Part shown: positions 16,966-26,020 of the stretch, piece after piece
How the letters are laid out: the number at the start of each line of letters is the position of its first letter
Numbering within the stretch: the stretch's first letter is position 1
Source of the DNA: Campylobacter blaseri
GTDB lineage: Bacteria; Campylobacterota; Campylobacteria; Campylobacterales; Campylobacteraceae
DNA length: 64,000 nucleotides
Direction: 5' to 3'
Assembly: GCF_013201895.1 (NCBI RefSeq)
Contig: NZ_CP053841.1
Coordinates: 1,798,001-1,862,000, forward strand
Translations under genes and position numbers: made by a program
The notes under the pieces: generated by a model
Told to the model about the DNA's origin: nothing
What the model saw: the letters and a program-made list of their open reading frames with translations, nothing else
Database searches by the model: none

Positions 16966-17913
16966 ATGAGCAGACTTATGGAATTTGAAAAATTTTTTAA
17001 TGATATTTGGGGCAGTGAAGATAGGTGTTTAAAAAATATTTCAATAAACAGTGATGATATTAGACTAAGTGCTGAATTTTTTAACAACTCAAATGGGCTT
17101 GGATATGGAAAATTTGATATGTATTTTGAGGATTTTAAAATTTTAGATTCCATTCATGAGTCAAACTATTTTTTTATGTATTTTAATACAGGTAGCTCTA
17201 TAATGAGAATGAAAAAAGACGCAAATGAGTTTTATTTTAATCCAAATGATGTCTGGGTAGGAGCTATTAACGAGCCATTTGGTGGTCAAAATATTTTTCA
17301 AGCTAAAAAGCATGTTAAAACACAATGTATCTTAATAAACAAACAACGCATAAAAGACTTTCCCATGTTTGACGAACTAGCCAATAAGCAAGATTTTTAT
17401 ATAAGAGTTGGGAGCACAAATTTAACTCAAAAAATTATTTTAAAAGAGCTTGAAAATTCACATTTATATGAAGGTAAGATGAGAGAAATTTTTATAGAAT
17501 CTAAAATTTTAGAGATGGTTTATAAGAGTTTATATGATTACAATTTTTCTAAAGAGTATTGCGATATAAAATTATGTGAATATGATATAAAATCTATCAA
17601 AAAAGCAAGAGAAATTATGCTTAAAAATATGTCAAATCCACCTTCTATAAAAAAGCTTGCAAGAATTTGTGCTATAAATGAGTTTAAGCTAAAAAAAGGG
17701 TTTAAACATATCTATAAAACCACCATTTATAAAATGCTTCAAGAAGAGAGATTAAAAAATGCTAAAGAGCTACTAACAAATCAAGATGTGAATGTGACTG
17801 AGGCTGCTAGAATAGCAGGTTATAAAAGTCTGTCGCATTTTAGTAAAATTTTTAAAGAGCGGTTTGATGTATTACCAATTGAACTAATAAAAGAGAAAAA
17901 ATACTATATTTGA
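16966..17913 (+). CDS. AraC-family regulator (PchR/YbtA-like)
   Basis: The 315-residue product has an N-terminal sensing domain (about 1-205) and a C-terminal AraC DNA-binding pair of helix-turn-helices (about 215-310): SIKKLARICAINEFKLKKGFK and VTEAARIAGYKSLSHFSKIFKERF. PchR/YbtA regulators activate receptor and transport genes when the cognate ferric siderophore is bound. It is divergent from the receptor with a Fur box between. The start follows GGAGGAATTTT. Downstream DNA is decayed, so it is the last intact gene of the locus. Confidence 0.87.
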   Translation: MSRLMEFEKFFNDIWGSEDRCLKNISINSDDIRLSAEFFNNSNGLGYGKFDMYFEDFKILDSIHESNYFFMYFNTGSSIMRMKKDANEFYFNPNDVWVGAINEPFGGQNIFQAKKHVKTQCILINKQRIKDFPMFDELANKQDFYIRVGSTNLTQKIILKELENSHLYEGKMREIFIESKILEMVYKSLYDYNFSKEYCDIKLCEYDIKSIKKAREIMLKNMSNPPSIKKLARICAINEFKLKKGFKHIYKTTIYKMLQEERLKNAKELLTNQDVNVTEAARIAGYKSLSHFSKIFKERFDVLPIELIKEKKYYI

Positions 17914-18087
17914 ACTACAATAATATAGGTAGAAAAACAAATATGATTCTTAATATTATATAATATTAAGAATTTTTTGATAAAGAAAATGAAATTAAAA
18001 ACAATGCATATTAATGACAGAAAAACGATATATTATTGTAGTTTAATAACACAGCTAGATAACAAGATAAAGTAAGTGGAAAGATAA

Positions 18088-18288
18088 GTTAACTCAAAGA
18101 AAAATGCGAACTTTATTAGAGTCTTCTATTTTAGATATATAAAAATCATTCTTTATGTTTTTAATGGGAATGCAAAGGGAAATAATTTTAGTAAAGTAAT
18201 AGAACTTTTTGGAGAAGATATAGGCGCTGCAGTATCTAAAAGTTGCCATTACAAATTTGAAAAACATCTGTTCGTTGAAAGATATTAG
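18088..18288 (+). other. Open frame in decayed DNA, unidentified
   Basis: A 66-codon open frame without a start codon contains the coding-like stretch NNFSKVIELFGEDIGAAVSK, which does not look like random AT-rich translation. I cannot name the family. Together with the flanks (17914-18087 and 18289-18500, which show only fragments with stops) it is probably the remnant of a gene lost after the AraC regulator. Confidence 0.3.
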
Positions 18289-18499
18289 GGTGAAATTTAG
18301 AAGTAAATTTCAATACTATTTTTACTATTAATTAAAATTTGCAATCAAACTTGATAGTTTATATAATGAATTTTACCATATTTTAGACTGGCGTTGCTTG
18401 TGTTATAGACTATGCTACGATATTAATATAAATTTAAACTATAAGGATGAATTTAAAAATATTGTTGCTTAAATAAGCTTACATCAATTTTCTTGGAAG

Positions 18500-19018
18500 G
18501 AAAAAGAGATGGAAAAAACATGCTGAGTATGAGTATCTGCGGGATAAAACTACGATGATATTTGTAAGAACTGCGTATAGTTGGCATCGTATTTTAATCA
18601 TAATGCAAATCACTCTTGTTGCCTATCTTGTTATCTCAAGTTTGATGAATATATTTGATTATAAACTAAATAATATCATAACAAGAAATCTTGGCTTTTG
18701 ATGGACTTACCTGAAGATAAATAAAAAAAGGTTGATATAATCAAAGTATTTTCTTAAAATAGGACTAATTTTGCCTGTATTGTTTGGTTTAATACATATC
18801 GTAACCTTATTATTTTTACTAGCTACAATAGCTTTTTTATATTCCAAGAAAAAATTCTAACAACATACAAATTTAAAGAACTTATCTTTAGATATGCAAT
18901 AATGATAATTTCTGCAATTAGTTTTTCCTATACAACTTGGGCTGGAGCTGATATACTTGCAGAAGGCAAAGACATAGTAACTAAAATGAAAACAAACTAG
19001 GATTTAGAGCTAGAATAG
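18500..19018 (+). pseudogene. Decayed membrane protein gene
   Basis: One frame reads KKHAEYEYLRDKTTMIFVRT, then a TM-like ILIIMQITLVAYLVISSLMN, then stops; other frames continue with VLFGLIHIVTLLFLLATIAF and SAISFSYTTWAGADILAEGK. There are at least four stops and several frame changes. The TTWAGADILAEGKDIVTKMK segment leads directly into the redoxin pseudogene, so both may once have been one membrane-anchored redoxin gene or a two-gene operon. The family is not recognised. Confidence 0.5.
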
Positions 19019-19035
19019 CAAGCTAAAAGTGATCA

Positions 19036-19548
19036 AATTTTCCTAAAGTTGGACAAATGGTACCTAATTTTACTATAAAAGATACAGAGGAATAGCATAA
19101 CTCTTTCTAATTTTAGAGGTAAAAAGCCTGTAGCAATGGTATTTGGCTCATATACTTGACCTCCGTATAGCAAGAACACAGTTAGTCTCAACGAATTAGC
19201 AGAAAAATACGGAGAAAAAGTGCAATTTATATTTGTCTACAATCAAGAACCACACCCAACAGACCATTGGTGGCTTGGTCAAACTAAGCTAATGAAATAT
19301 TTTCATAAAAAATATAATTCAAGAGTAGCTATAGATATACCTCAACCTATGAGTTATAAAGAAAGAGTTGATGTGGCAACAAGAATGAGAAAAGAGTTAT
19401 TTGACAATCAAGTGCCTATATGCATAGATGATATGTATAATAGAGTAAGAAATCTTTATACTACTCAACCTATGGTTTTCTCTCTGGAAATAATTTCAAA
19501 GATTATATTGATAAAAGTCTAAATAGTCTAAATTTAGTATTGATTTGA
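19036..19548 (+). pseudogene. Redoxin/deiodinase-like gene with in-frame TGA at the active site
   Basis: The reading KVGQMVPNFTIKDTE, then after a frameshift near 19093 ITLSNFRGKKPVAMVFGSYT, TGA (19157-19159), PPYSKNTVSLNELAEKYGE, VQFIFVYNQEPHPTDHWW follows the redoxin fold of bacterial iodothyronine-deiodinase-like proteins. In that family the active site is GSxT-U-PP(F/Y), with selenocysteine or cysteine exactly where TGA stands here. A second frameshift lies in a CTCTCT run near 19480, after which the frame SGNNFKDYIDKSLNSLNL runs to a TGA at 19546. Two frameshifts say the gene is decayed (or the assembly has errors), but the TGA itself may have been a Sec codon. Confidence 0.65.
19161..19214 (+). 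other. SECIS-like hairpin after the deiodinase-like TGA
   Basis: CTCCGTAT (19161-19168) and ATACGGAG (19207-19214) form a perfect 8-bp stem. Inside, GTTAGT (19181-19186) can pair with ATTAGC (19195-19200), using two G-U pairs, to close an 8-nt loop, CTCAACGA. The apical loop starts 27 bases after the TGA, within the range known for bacterial SECIS elements. The fold is my own manual pairing. Confidence 0.4.
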
Positions 19549-19567
19549 CTATACTTTTACATTTTAA

Positions 19568-20239
19568 CTATTTCCTTAGTTCTCTTAAAATATCTTTATT
19601 TTCTTTTGAAACTCTATAGCTGTCAATGCATTTTGAAATGGCTTTGTTATGAGTTGTTTTGTCTAAAATCTTTTGTCTTAAAAAGTTTATAGTTTCGTCT
19701 GGAAATTTAACTACACACACACTTATAAGCCAGGCATGTGCCATCATAGAATAATACTTATTGTTTTTAACTTTTATACTAAAAATATAGTCCAAATACT
19801 CCTTTTGCACATAGTGTTGCAATAAATTTATAAGTCCAGCTCGTGCTATAAACTCACTTTCATCATCTAGCCAAATTTTGATGTGAGTTATTAAAATTTC
19901 TCTATCTTGTAAATTTTTTGGATTTAAATTTACACAATCAATTCCAGCCCAATTATCAACTTTTTGTATATATTTTTCATATAACATAATTTTAGTTTTA
20001 AAATCAAATTTTGCATATCCTATAACTAGCCCTTCAAGTAAAATAATCTCATAAATATTTGGTTTTTTAAGTTTTATAAACTTTAAAGCTCTGTCTTTAG
20101 AGATATTTTTTGCAATTTTTCTAAGAGCGGGAAGTCTAACGCCTAAAATTTCTTGTTTTGTGAAAATAAGCTTTTGGTTAAACTTTTTATACTTTTCATC
20201 TTTTTGTAAATTTAGCTCTTTTAAAATACTATCTACCAT
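19568..20239 (-). CDS. DNA alkylation repair protein (AlkD-like HEAT-repeat glycosylase)
   Basis: The 223-residue, all-helical product matches the AlkD/YbaZ-like DNA alkylation repair family: LGVRLPALRKIAKNI (about 33-47), EIILLEGLVIGYAK (about 64-77), VDNWAGIDCVN (about 93-103) and the tryptophan/aspartate-rich DESEFIARAGLINLLQHYV (about 127-145). AlkD-type enzymes excise N3- and N7-alkylpurines using HEAT repeats. VDNWAGID holds the expected VDNWDxxD motif with the first aspartate position changed to alanine. Monocistronic. Confidence 0.82.
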   Translation of the reverse strand: MVDSILKELNLQKDEKYKKFNQKLIFTKQEILGVRLPALRKIAKNISKDRALKFIKLKKPNIYEIILLEGLVIGYAKFDFKTKIMLYEKYIQKVDNWAGIDCVNLNPKNLQDREILITHIKIWLDDESEFIARAGLINLLQHYVQKEYLDYIFSIKVKNNKYYSMMAHAWLISVCVVKFPDETINFLRQKILDKTTHNKAISKCIDSYRVSKENKDILRELRK

Positions 20240-20300
20240 AAAACAACTCTAATGATGATTTTTAATTTTTTAAATTATACAAAAATTCAACTAAAATTTG

Positions 20301-20327
20301 TTGTATCCGTTTTGTAATATTTTATAG
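20301..20327 (+). promoter_or_regulatory. Direct-repeat Pho box upstream of pstS
   Basis: TTGTA (20301), TTGTA (20312) and TATAG (20323) recur at exactly 11-bp intervals, the geometry of OmpR/PhoB-family binding sites. A near-identical block precedes pstC (23013-23039). Binding by the PhosR-type regulator encoded downstream is inferred. Confidence 0.65.
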
Positions 20328-20361
20328 TTAATATTTCTCATCTTATTTAAAAGGATATGAG

Positions 20362-21411
20362 ATGAAGTTATCAAAAATTGCACTTAGTGCAATGTTAGTT
20401 TTAGGAACTTGTAGTATTGCAAACGCAAGAGATCAAATTAGAATAGTTGGAAGCTCAACCGTTTATCCATTTTCTAGCTATGTTGCTGAAGAATTAGGAG
20501 TTACTACTAAATTTAAAACTCCTGTGGTTGAATCAACAGGTTCAGGTGGTGGTTTTAAACTATTTTGTCAAGGTGAAGATTTAAACACTCCTGATATCTC
20601 AAATGCTTCAAGACCTATGAAAGAAAAAGAGTTCGCACTTTGTAATGAAAACGGAGTTAAAGAAATCATAGGTGCTATGATTGGTTATGATGGCATAGCT
20701 TTTGCTCAATCAAGCGATAACGAAGATTTAGACTTAACAAAAAAACAACTATTTTTAGCAGTTGCAAAAGAGATTCCTGTAAACGGAAAACTTGTAGCAA
20801 ATCCTTATACAAAATGGTCTCAAATTGACTCAAGCTTGCCAGATAGAGAGATTATAATTTATGGACCTCCAACATCTTCAGGCACAAGAGATGCTTTTGA
20901 AGAGTTAGTTATGCAAGCAGCTTCAAAAAATGATCCAGTTTACAAAGCAGCTCAAAAAGAAGGTAAATTTAAAGGTTATAAAGTTATAAGAAATGATGGT
21001 GTATATGTTCCTTCAGGTGAAAATGATAACTTAATAGTTCAAAAACTTGAAAAAAACAAAGTTGCATTTGGAATTTTTGGCTATAGCTTTTTAGCTGAAA
21101 ATCAAGATAAAATCAAAGCTAGTAAAATAGAAGGAGCTCTTCCAACTCCCAAAACTATAGGCGATGGAAGTTATCCAATTTCAAGAAGTCTGTATTTTTA
21201 TGTTAAAAAATCCCATATGGAAAAAATTCCAGCTATCAAAGCCTATATGGATCTTTTTATGAGTGATAAAATGATAGGTAATGAAGGAGTTTTAAAAACT
21301 ATTGGACTTATCCCTATGAGTGATGAGCTTAGACAAAATGTTCAAAAAAGTGTTCTTTCATATACACTTTTAACCTCTGAAATGGTAAAAACTAAAAAAG
21401 TTATAAAATAA
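20362..21411 (+). CDS. pstS: Phosphate ABC transporter substrate-binding protein
   Basis: The 349-residue periplasmic protein has a signal peptide (about 1-22, ending SIANA) and the PstS signatures RIVGSSTVYPFSSYVAEELG (about 27-46), VVESTGSGGGFKLFCQGEDLNTPDISNASRPM and SSGTRDAFEEL, which contact phosphate. It belongs to the PstS form seen in epsilonproteobacteria. The start follows AAAAGGATATGAG. A Pho box lies 35-60 bases upstream. Unusually, two unrelated genes and a second Pho box separate it from pstC. Confidence 0.94.
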   Translation: MKLSKIALSAMLVLGTCSIANARDQIRIVGSSTVYPFSSYVAEELGVTTKFKTPVVESTGSGGGFKLFCQGEDLNTPDISNASRPMKEKEFALCNENGVKEIIGAMIGYDGIAFAQSSDNEDLDLTKKQLFLAVAKEIPVNGKLVANPYTKWSQIDSSLPDREIIIYGPPTSSGTRDAFEELVMQAASKNDPVYKAAQKEGKFKGYKVIRNDGVYVPSGENDNLIVQKLEKNKVAFGIFGYSFLAENQDKIKASKIEGALPTPKTIGDGSYPISRSLYFYVKKSHMEKIPAIKAYMDLFMSDKMIGNEGVLKTIGLIPMSDELRQNVQKSVLSYTLLTSEMVKTKKVIK

Positions 21412-21422
21412 CATATCAAAAA

Positions 21423-21446
21423 GCAAGCATTAAATTTAATGCTTGC
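21423..21446. terminator. Perfect 24-nt palindrome after pstS
   Basis: GCAAGCATTAAA followed by TTTAATGCTTGC, 11 bases after the pstS stop. There is an A-run, not a T-run, after it on plus, so it is a weak plus-strand terminator; it could stabilise the pstS 3' end and lower downstream transcription. Confidence 0.55.
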
Positions 21447-21559
21447 AAAAACCACTTAAAACAATCATTCTTTAAATTTATTTTACAATTTTTGAAAACT
21501 TAAATTGCCTTTTGATTAATTTTTTTCGCTATACTAAGTCCAAATTTTAAAGGATATAA

Positions 21560-22306
21560 ATGAAAAAGATTTTTATTAGTTTTGCTGTGCTTGTAGCTGT
21601 TTATTTAAGCGCATTTGATTTCTCAAATGTTTTAAATACAACAAAAGATGTGGTTAATGGTGCAAATTCAAATGATAATTACAAAAGTATGGTAGAAAAG
21701 GCTTTGAATTTATCGGTGCAAGAACTTAGTAAAAATGGTTTTATAAATAACCAAGTAGCAAAAATTCCACTCCCAGCTCACTTGCAAACTGCGGCAAATT
21801 TAGCTAAAAAAGTAGGCGGTGAAAAATGGGCAAATGATTTAACTATCTCTATAAATCAAAGTGCAACAAAAGCTGTTGGTGGTGCTTCAAAAGTATTTTA
21901 TGATGTGATTAAAAATATGAAAGAAGATGAGATAAAAACTCTATTTACAAGCAAAGACAATGGCTTTACAAAATATCTTCAAAAAAATTCCAGCGACAAG
22001 CTATCAGCTGTTTTTAAACCTATCATTGAAGATATGATGAGCGAAAATAAGTTCGCAACTGCTTACAATGGACTAAATTCATTTGCTAAAAATAGTTCAC
22101 TTTTGAATGGCAAAACTGCCTCAAACCTAAAAAATTTAGCTGGAAATTTTGGTGGAGACAAATATATTCCAAACACAGATGAAGACTTAAACGACTACAT
22201 AACAAGAAAAACTCTTGATGGACTTTTTGCTTTAATGGGCGAAAAAGAAAGTGGTTTAAAATCTAGAGCTGTTGGCAAAGGACTAGACTTATTAAATAAA
22301 TTTTAG
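21560..22306 (+). CDS. DUF4197 periplasmic protein
   Basis: The 248-residue product begins with a signal peptide (about 1-18, VYLSAFDFS) and matches DUF4197: GFINNQVAKIPLPAHLQTAA (about 61-80), SINQSATKAV, FKPIIEDMM and DYITRKTLDGLFALMGEKE near the C-terminus. The function of the family is unknown. It lies between pstS and pstC, and a closely similar but broken copy lies after the sensor kinase at 28852. Its location suggests expression with the phosphate genes, but a hairpin separates it from pstS. Confidence 0.85.
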   Translation: MKKIFISFAVLVAVYLSAFDFSNVLNTTKDVVNGANSNDNYKSMVEKALNLSVQELSKNGFINNQVAKIPLPAHLQTAANLAKKVGGEKWANDLTISINQSATKAVGGASKVFYDVIKNMKEDEIKTLFTSKDNGFTKYLQKNSSDKLSAVFKPIIEDMMSENKFATAYNGLNSFAKNSSLLNGKTASNLKNLAGNFGGDKYIPNTDEDLNDYITRKTLDGLFALMGEKESGLKSRAVGKGLDLLNKF

Positions 22307-22317
22307 AAGACATCTTT

Positions 22318-22818
22318 ATGGAAAAAATTGTTTTGATTTTTATCTTTTTAACTAGTTTTTGTTTTGAAAATTCATTTAAGAATGGGCATAAAGCTTATCA
22401 AAATGGTGAATATAAAAAAGCAAGCGAGTTATTTAAACAAGGTTGTGATAGCGGGTATGCTTTGAGTTGTAGTTTTCTTGGCTTTTTATATTTTAATGGG
22501 CAAGGTGTGAAACAAGATTATAAAAAAGCAATTAAGTTATTTAAAAAAGGTTGTGATGGTGGAGATGCTGAAAGTTGCACTGCTCTTGGTGTTTTATACA
22601 ACTATGGAAAAGGTGTAAAAAGGGATTATAATAAAGCAAGTAAGTTTTATAAAAAGGGTTGTGATGGTAAAATAGCTGAAAGCTGTTATGACTTTGGTCT
22701 TTTATATAATACTGGAGAAGGTGTAAGTCAAAACAAATCTTTAGCAAAAGAATATTTTAATAAAGCTTGTGATTTAGGATATCAACGAAGTTGCAATATT
22801 GATATAAAACTTAACTAA
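22318..22818 (+). CDS. Cysteine-rich Sel1-like repeat protein
   Basis: The 166-residue secreted protein (signal about 1-15) contains about four Sel1-like repeats of 36 residues, each with the pair GCD...SC (for example KQGCDSGYALSCSFLGFLY, KKGCDGGDAESCTALGVLY). Such cysteine-paired repeats define Helicobacter cysteine-rich (Hcp)/Campylobacter SLR proteins, folded by disulfides in the periplasm. It follows the DUF4197 gene by 11 bases. A degraded paralogue lies at 30263. Specific role unknown. Confidence 0.85.
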   Translation: MEKIVLIFIFLTSFCFENSFKNGHKAYQNGEYKKASELFKQGCDSGYALSCSFLGFLYFNGQGVKQDYKKAIKLFKKGCDGGDAESCTALGVLYNYGKGVKRDYNKASKFYKKGCDGKIAESCYDFGLLYNTGEGVSQNKSLAKEYFNKACDLGYQRSCNIDIKLN

Positions 22819-22845
22819 CAAAGTTACTAAATGAGGTAGAGCTAT

Positions 22846-22871
22846 AAATTCCTTGTCTTTACAAGGAATTT
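22846..22871 (+). terminator. Terminator after the Sel1-repeat gene
   Basis: AAATTCCTTGT pairs with ACAAGGAATTT over 11 bp around a four-base loop. It ends the two-gene insert before the second Pho promoter. Confidence 0.7.
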
Positions 22872-23012
22872 AAATTTGTTATATAATATCAAAATAAATA
22901 TTTCTTAAAATACAAAACTATACTATATGAAAATATTAATCTAACCAGCTATACAGTATATTTTATTTAAATGCACATTTTATTTATCTAAGTTAAAACC
23001 AAACTAAATTTT

Positions 23013-23039
23013 TTGTATCCATTTTGTAATATTTTATAG
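23013..23039 (+). promoter_or_regulatory. Direct-repeat Pho box upstream of pstC
   Basis: TTGTA (23013), TTGTA (23024) and TATAG (23035) repeat at 11-bp steps. The block from about 23010 to 23062 copies the pstS upstream region almost base for base, including the CATCTTATTTAAA stretch after the boxes. Confidence 0.65.
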
Positions 23040-23071
23040 CTAATATTGCACATCTTATTTAAAGGGCATAG

Positions 23072-24007
23072 GTGGATTTAATAACTAAAAATAAAAGAGT
23101 AAAAAGAAGAAATTTAAAAGAAAGTTACATTAAAGCACTTTTGATATTTGCAGCTTTAATATCTATATTTACTACTTTTGGAATTTTACTATCCATAGTT
23201 TTTGAGGCAATAAGCTTTTTTAAACTTCAAAGCTTTTGGTATTTTCTTTTTGGAACGCAGTGGTTTCCTGAGGGAGAACCTGTTAAATTTGGTGCTTTAC
23301 CACTAATTTGGGGAACTTTATACATAACTTTAATAGCCATGCTAACCGCTCTTCCTATTGGAGTTTTTTCAGCTATTTATCTATCTGAATATGCTAGTAA
23401 AAAAGTTAAAAACTATGTAAAACCAATGCTTGAAATACTAGCAGGAATCCCAACTGTTGTTTATGGATTTTTTGCAGCTGTTACAGTCGCACCTTTTATA
23501 GTAAAAATATTTAGTATTTTTTCACTAGATGTCTCATTTCAAAATGCCCTAGCTCCTGGGATTGTTATGGGAATTATGATAATTCCAATAATCGCTTCTC
23601 TATCAGATGATGTTATAAGCTCCATTCCTGTGCGTTTAAAACATGGCTCTTTAGCTCTTGGTATGACAAAGGCTGAGACTATTAAATTTGTAGTGCTTCC
23701 TTCTGCTCTTCCTGGAATGATAGCCGCAGCTTTACTTGGAGTATCTCGTGCTTTGGGTGAGACTATGATAGTTGTTATGGCAGCAGGATTAAGAGCAAAT
23801 TTAAGTGCAAATCCGCTAGATTCTATGACAACTATAACAGTAAGAATAGTAGATGCAATGACTGGCGATCAAGCATTTGACTCACCTGAGACACTCTCAG
23901 CTTTTGCTTTGGGGCTTATTTTATTTGTTGTAACATTTGGGATAAATTTAATCTCTGTTATAACAATTAAAAAGTTCCATAAAAAATATAAAGTTTCAAA
24001 TTTATGA
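23072..24007 (+). CDS. pstC: Phosphate ABC transporter permease
   Basis: The 311-residue inner-membrane protein has about six TM segments and the permease EAA-like loop LGMTKAETIKFVVLPSALPGMIAAALLGVSRALGET (about 205-240). FGTQWFPEGEPVKFGALPLIWGTLYITL is typical of PstC. The start is GTG at 23072 after AAAGGGCATAG. Its stop overlaps the first possible ATG of pstA. It is the first gene of pstCAB-phoU-phosRS. Confidence 0.93.
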   Translation: MDLITKNKRVKRRNLKESYIKALLIFAALISIFTTFGILLSIVFEAISFFKLQSFWYFLFGTQWFPEGEPVKFGALPLIWGTLYITLIAMLTALPIGVFSAIYLSEYASKKVKNYVKPMLEILAGIPTVVYGFFAAVTVAPFIVKIFSIFSLDVSFQNALAPGIVMGIMIIPIIASLSDDVISSIPVRLKHGSLALGMTKAETIKFVVLPSALPGMIAAALLGVSRALGETMIVVMAAGLRANLSANPLDSMTTITVRIVDAMTGDQAFDSPETLSAFALGLILFVVTFGINLISVITIKKFHKKYKVSNL

Positions 24008-25182
24008 AAAGAGAGAAAATGAACGATTATTTTTATTCACCATTACTTGCAAAAAGAAATAAAAAAGCAAAGAGATTTAAGTTTATAGCCTTGCTTTCTT
24101 TATTAACTTCTATAATTTTTTTGTTAATTTTTATAGCAGATATGATAGGAAAAGGCCATAGTGCATTTAGGCAAACTTATGTTTTAGTTCCTGTAAATAT
24201 CACAGAAAAAACAAAATCTTACACTCACTTAGCAGTTGATAGAAAAGAGTATGGATTTTTGGTCAGTAGAGCTTGGCTTAGGGATTTGCCAAATTATATA
24301 AAACAAAATCCTGATGTTATGGATACTTTTGAAAAAAGATGGGTTTTGGCTGATGATAATGTTGATCAATACTTTAAAGGAAAATACAACACCTTAAACG
24401 ATAAGCAAAAAAATGTCATAGAAAATATGAAAAAAAATAATGAGATAAAGCTTGAGTTTAACTCTTTGTTTTTCACAAAAGGAGATTCAAAAATTCCTGA
24501 ATACGCAGGTTTCTTAGCTTCTATGGTGGGTTCAGTTATGACGATGTTAATTACAATGTTTATAGCAGTTCCAATTGGAATTATGAGTGCAATTTATCTT
24601 GAAGAGTTTGCAAAACCTAGCAAATTTACAGATTTTATAGATATAAATATAAACAATCTTGCAGCCATTCCTTCCATTTTGTTTGGAATGCTAGGTCTTG
24701 CTGTTTTTATAAACTTTTTTGGTGTCCCAAGATCAACGCCAATCGCCGGTGGGCTTGTTTTGGCTCTTATGTCTTTGCCTGTTATAATAGTAAGCTCAAA
24801 AGCAGCATTAAAAGCTGTTCCTGATTCCATTAGACAAGCTGGTTTTGGACTTGGGCTTACAAAATGGCAGATTACAAGAGATCATACACTTCCTTTGGCA
24901 ATGCCTACAATTTTAACAGGCTCAATCATAGCTTTAGCTCAAGCGATGGGAGAAACAGCACCGCTTATAATGATAGGAATGATAGCCTTTATACCTGATG
25001 CAACTTTTTCTTTTACACAAGCTACAACAGTTATGCCCGCACAAATTTTTGTATGGGGTGGAATGCCTGAGAGAATTTACATAGAAAAAACTGCAGCTGG
25101 AATTTTGGTATTGCTTAGTGTTTTAATAATCTTAAATGCACTAGCAATTTATCTTAGAAAAAAATATAGTGTGAAATGGTAA
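24004..25182 (+). CDS. pstA: Phosphate ABC transporter permease, long form
   Basis: At 392 residues it exceeds the usual PstA (about 280-300) because of a periplasmic insert of about 120 residues (about 50-165) between the first and second TM segments, of the DUF3333 kind. The core carries [34 protein letters not shown] and the EAA loop [25 protein letters not shown] (about 280-305). The first ATG overlaps the pstC stop, but the ATG at 24019 has the better ribosome site (AAGAGAGAAA), so the true start may be five codons later. Confidence 0.92.
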   Translation: MKREKMNDYFYSPLLAKRNKKAKRFKFIALLSLLTSIIFLLIFIADMIGKGHSAFRQTYVLVPVNITEKTKSYTHLAVDRKEYGFLVSRAWLRDLPNYIKQNPDVMDTFEKRWVLADDNVDQYFKGKYNTLNDKQKNVIENMKKNNEIKLEFNSLFFTKGDSKIPEYAGFLASMVGSVMTMLITMFIAVPIGIMSAIYLEEFAKPSKFTDFIDININNLAAIPSILFGMLGLAVFINFFGVPRSTPIAGGLVLALMSLPVIIVSSKAALKAVPDSIRQAGFGLGLTKWQITRDHTLPLAMPTILTGSIIALAQAMGETAPLIMIGMIAFIPDATFSFTQATTVMPAQIFVWGGMPERIYIEKTAAGILVLLSVLIILNALAIYLRKKYSVKW

Positions 25183-25183
25183 A

Positions 25184-25948
25184 ATGATGGAAAATTTAAA
25201 AATACAAACAAAAAATTTAAGTCTATGGTATGGCGAAAAACAAGCTTTAAAATCTATAAGTATGGATATTTATAAAAATCAAATAACAGCTTTCATAGGA
25301 CCATCAGGTTGTGGAAAATCAACATTTTTAAGGTGTTTAAATAGAATGAATGATTTGATTGATTCCGTTTTAATAAAAGGAAAAGTTACCTTAGATGGGC
25401 ACGATATATACGCACCAGATGTAGATGAAGTTTCAGTTAGAAAAAAAGTTGGTATGGTTTTTCAACAACCAAATCCTTTTCCAAAAAGCATATATGACAA
25501 TGTAGCTTATGCACCTCTTATGCATGACCTTGTAAGAAAAGGCAAAGAGTGTGATGAGCTTGTAGAAAAATCCTTAAAAAGAGCTGGACTTTGGAATGAA
25601 GTAAAAGATAAATTAAAAGAGCCAGGAACTGCACTTTCAGGCGGACAACAACAAAGACTTTGTATAGCAAGAGCAATCGCAGTTTCTCCAGAAGTTATAC
25701 TTATGGACGAACCAACTTCAGCACTTGATCCTATTTCTACTCAAGTTATTGAAGCTTTAATGCTAGAGCTTAAAAAAGATTATACTATCATAGTTGTAAC
25801 TCATAATATGCAACAAGCCTCAAGAGTTGCTGATTATACGGCGTTTTTTCATATGGGAGATTTGATAGAATACGGCCAAACTGAACAAATTTTCATAAAT
25901 CCAAAAGAGGATAAAACAGAACAATACATAACTGGTAAATTTGGATAA
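25184..25948 (+). CDS. pstB: Phosphate ABC transporter ATPase
   Basis: The 254-residue ATPase has Walker [10 protein letters not shown] (about 40-48), Q-loop [20 protein letters not shown], signature [16 protein letters not shown] and Walker [17 protein letters not shown], all of PstB type. It powers phosphate import through PstC/PstA and follows pstA by one base. Confidence 0.96.
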   Translation: MMENLKIQTKNLSLWYGEKQALKSISMDIYKNQITAFIGPSGCGKSTFLRCLNRMNDLIDSVLIKGKVTLDGHDIYAPDVDEVSVRKKVGMVFQQPNPFPKSIYDNVAYAPLMHDLVRKGKECDELVEKSLKRAGLWNEVKDKLKEPGTALSGGQQQRLCIARAIAVSPEVILMDEPTSALDPISTQVIEALMLELKKDYTIIVVTHNMQQASRVADYTAFFHMGDLIEYGQTEQIFINPKEDKTEQYITGKFG

Positions 25949-26020
25949 TATTTTGATATACTTTCATAATATTAATCTTATGATTTATCGGTTTTGTTAT
26001 ATAATTTATAAAGGTTAAAA

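Noticed and set aside
16941-17153. Minus-strand ORF opposite the AraC gene
   Set aside because: It overlaps a well-supported regulator and has no ribosome site; it is a reading-frame shadow.
19220-19522. 100-codon ORF as an independent gene starting at ATG-less TGCAATTT
   Set aside because: It is the downstream part of the redoxin/deiodinase-like gene after the TGA, not a separate gene.
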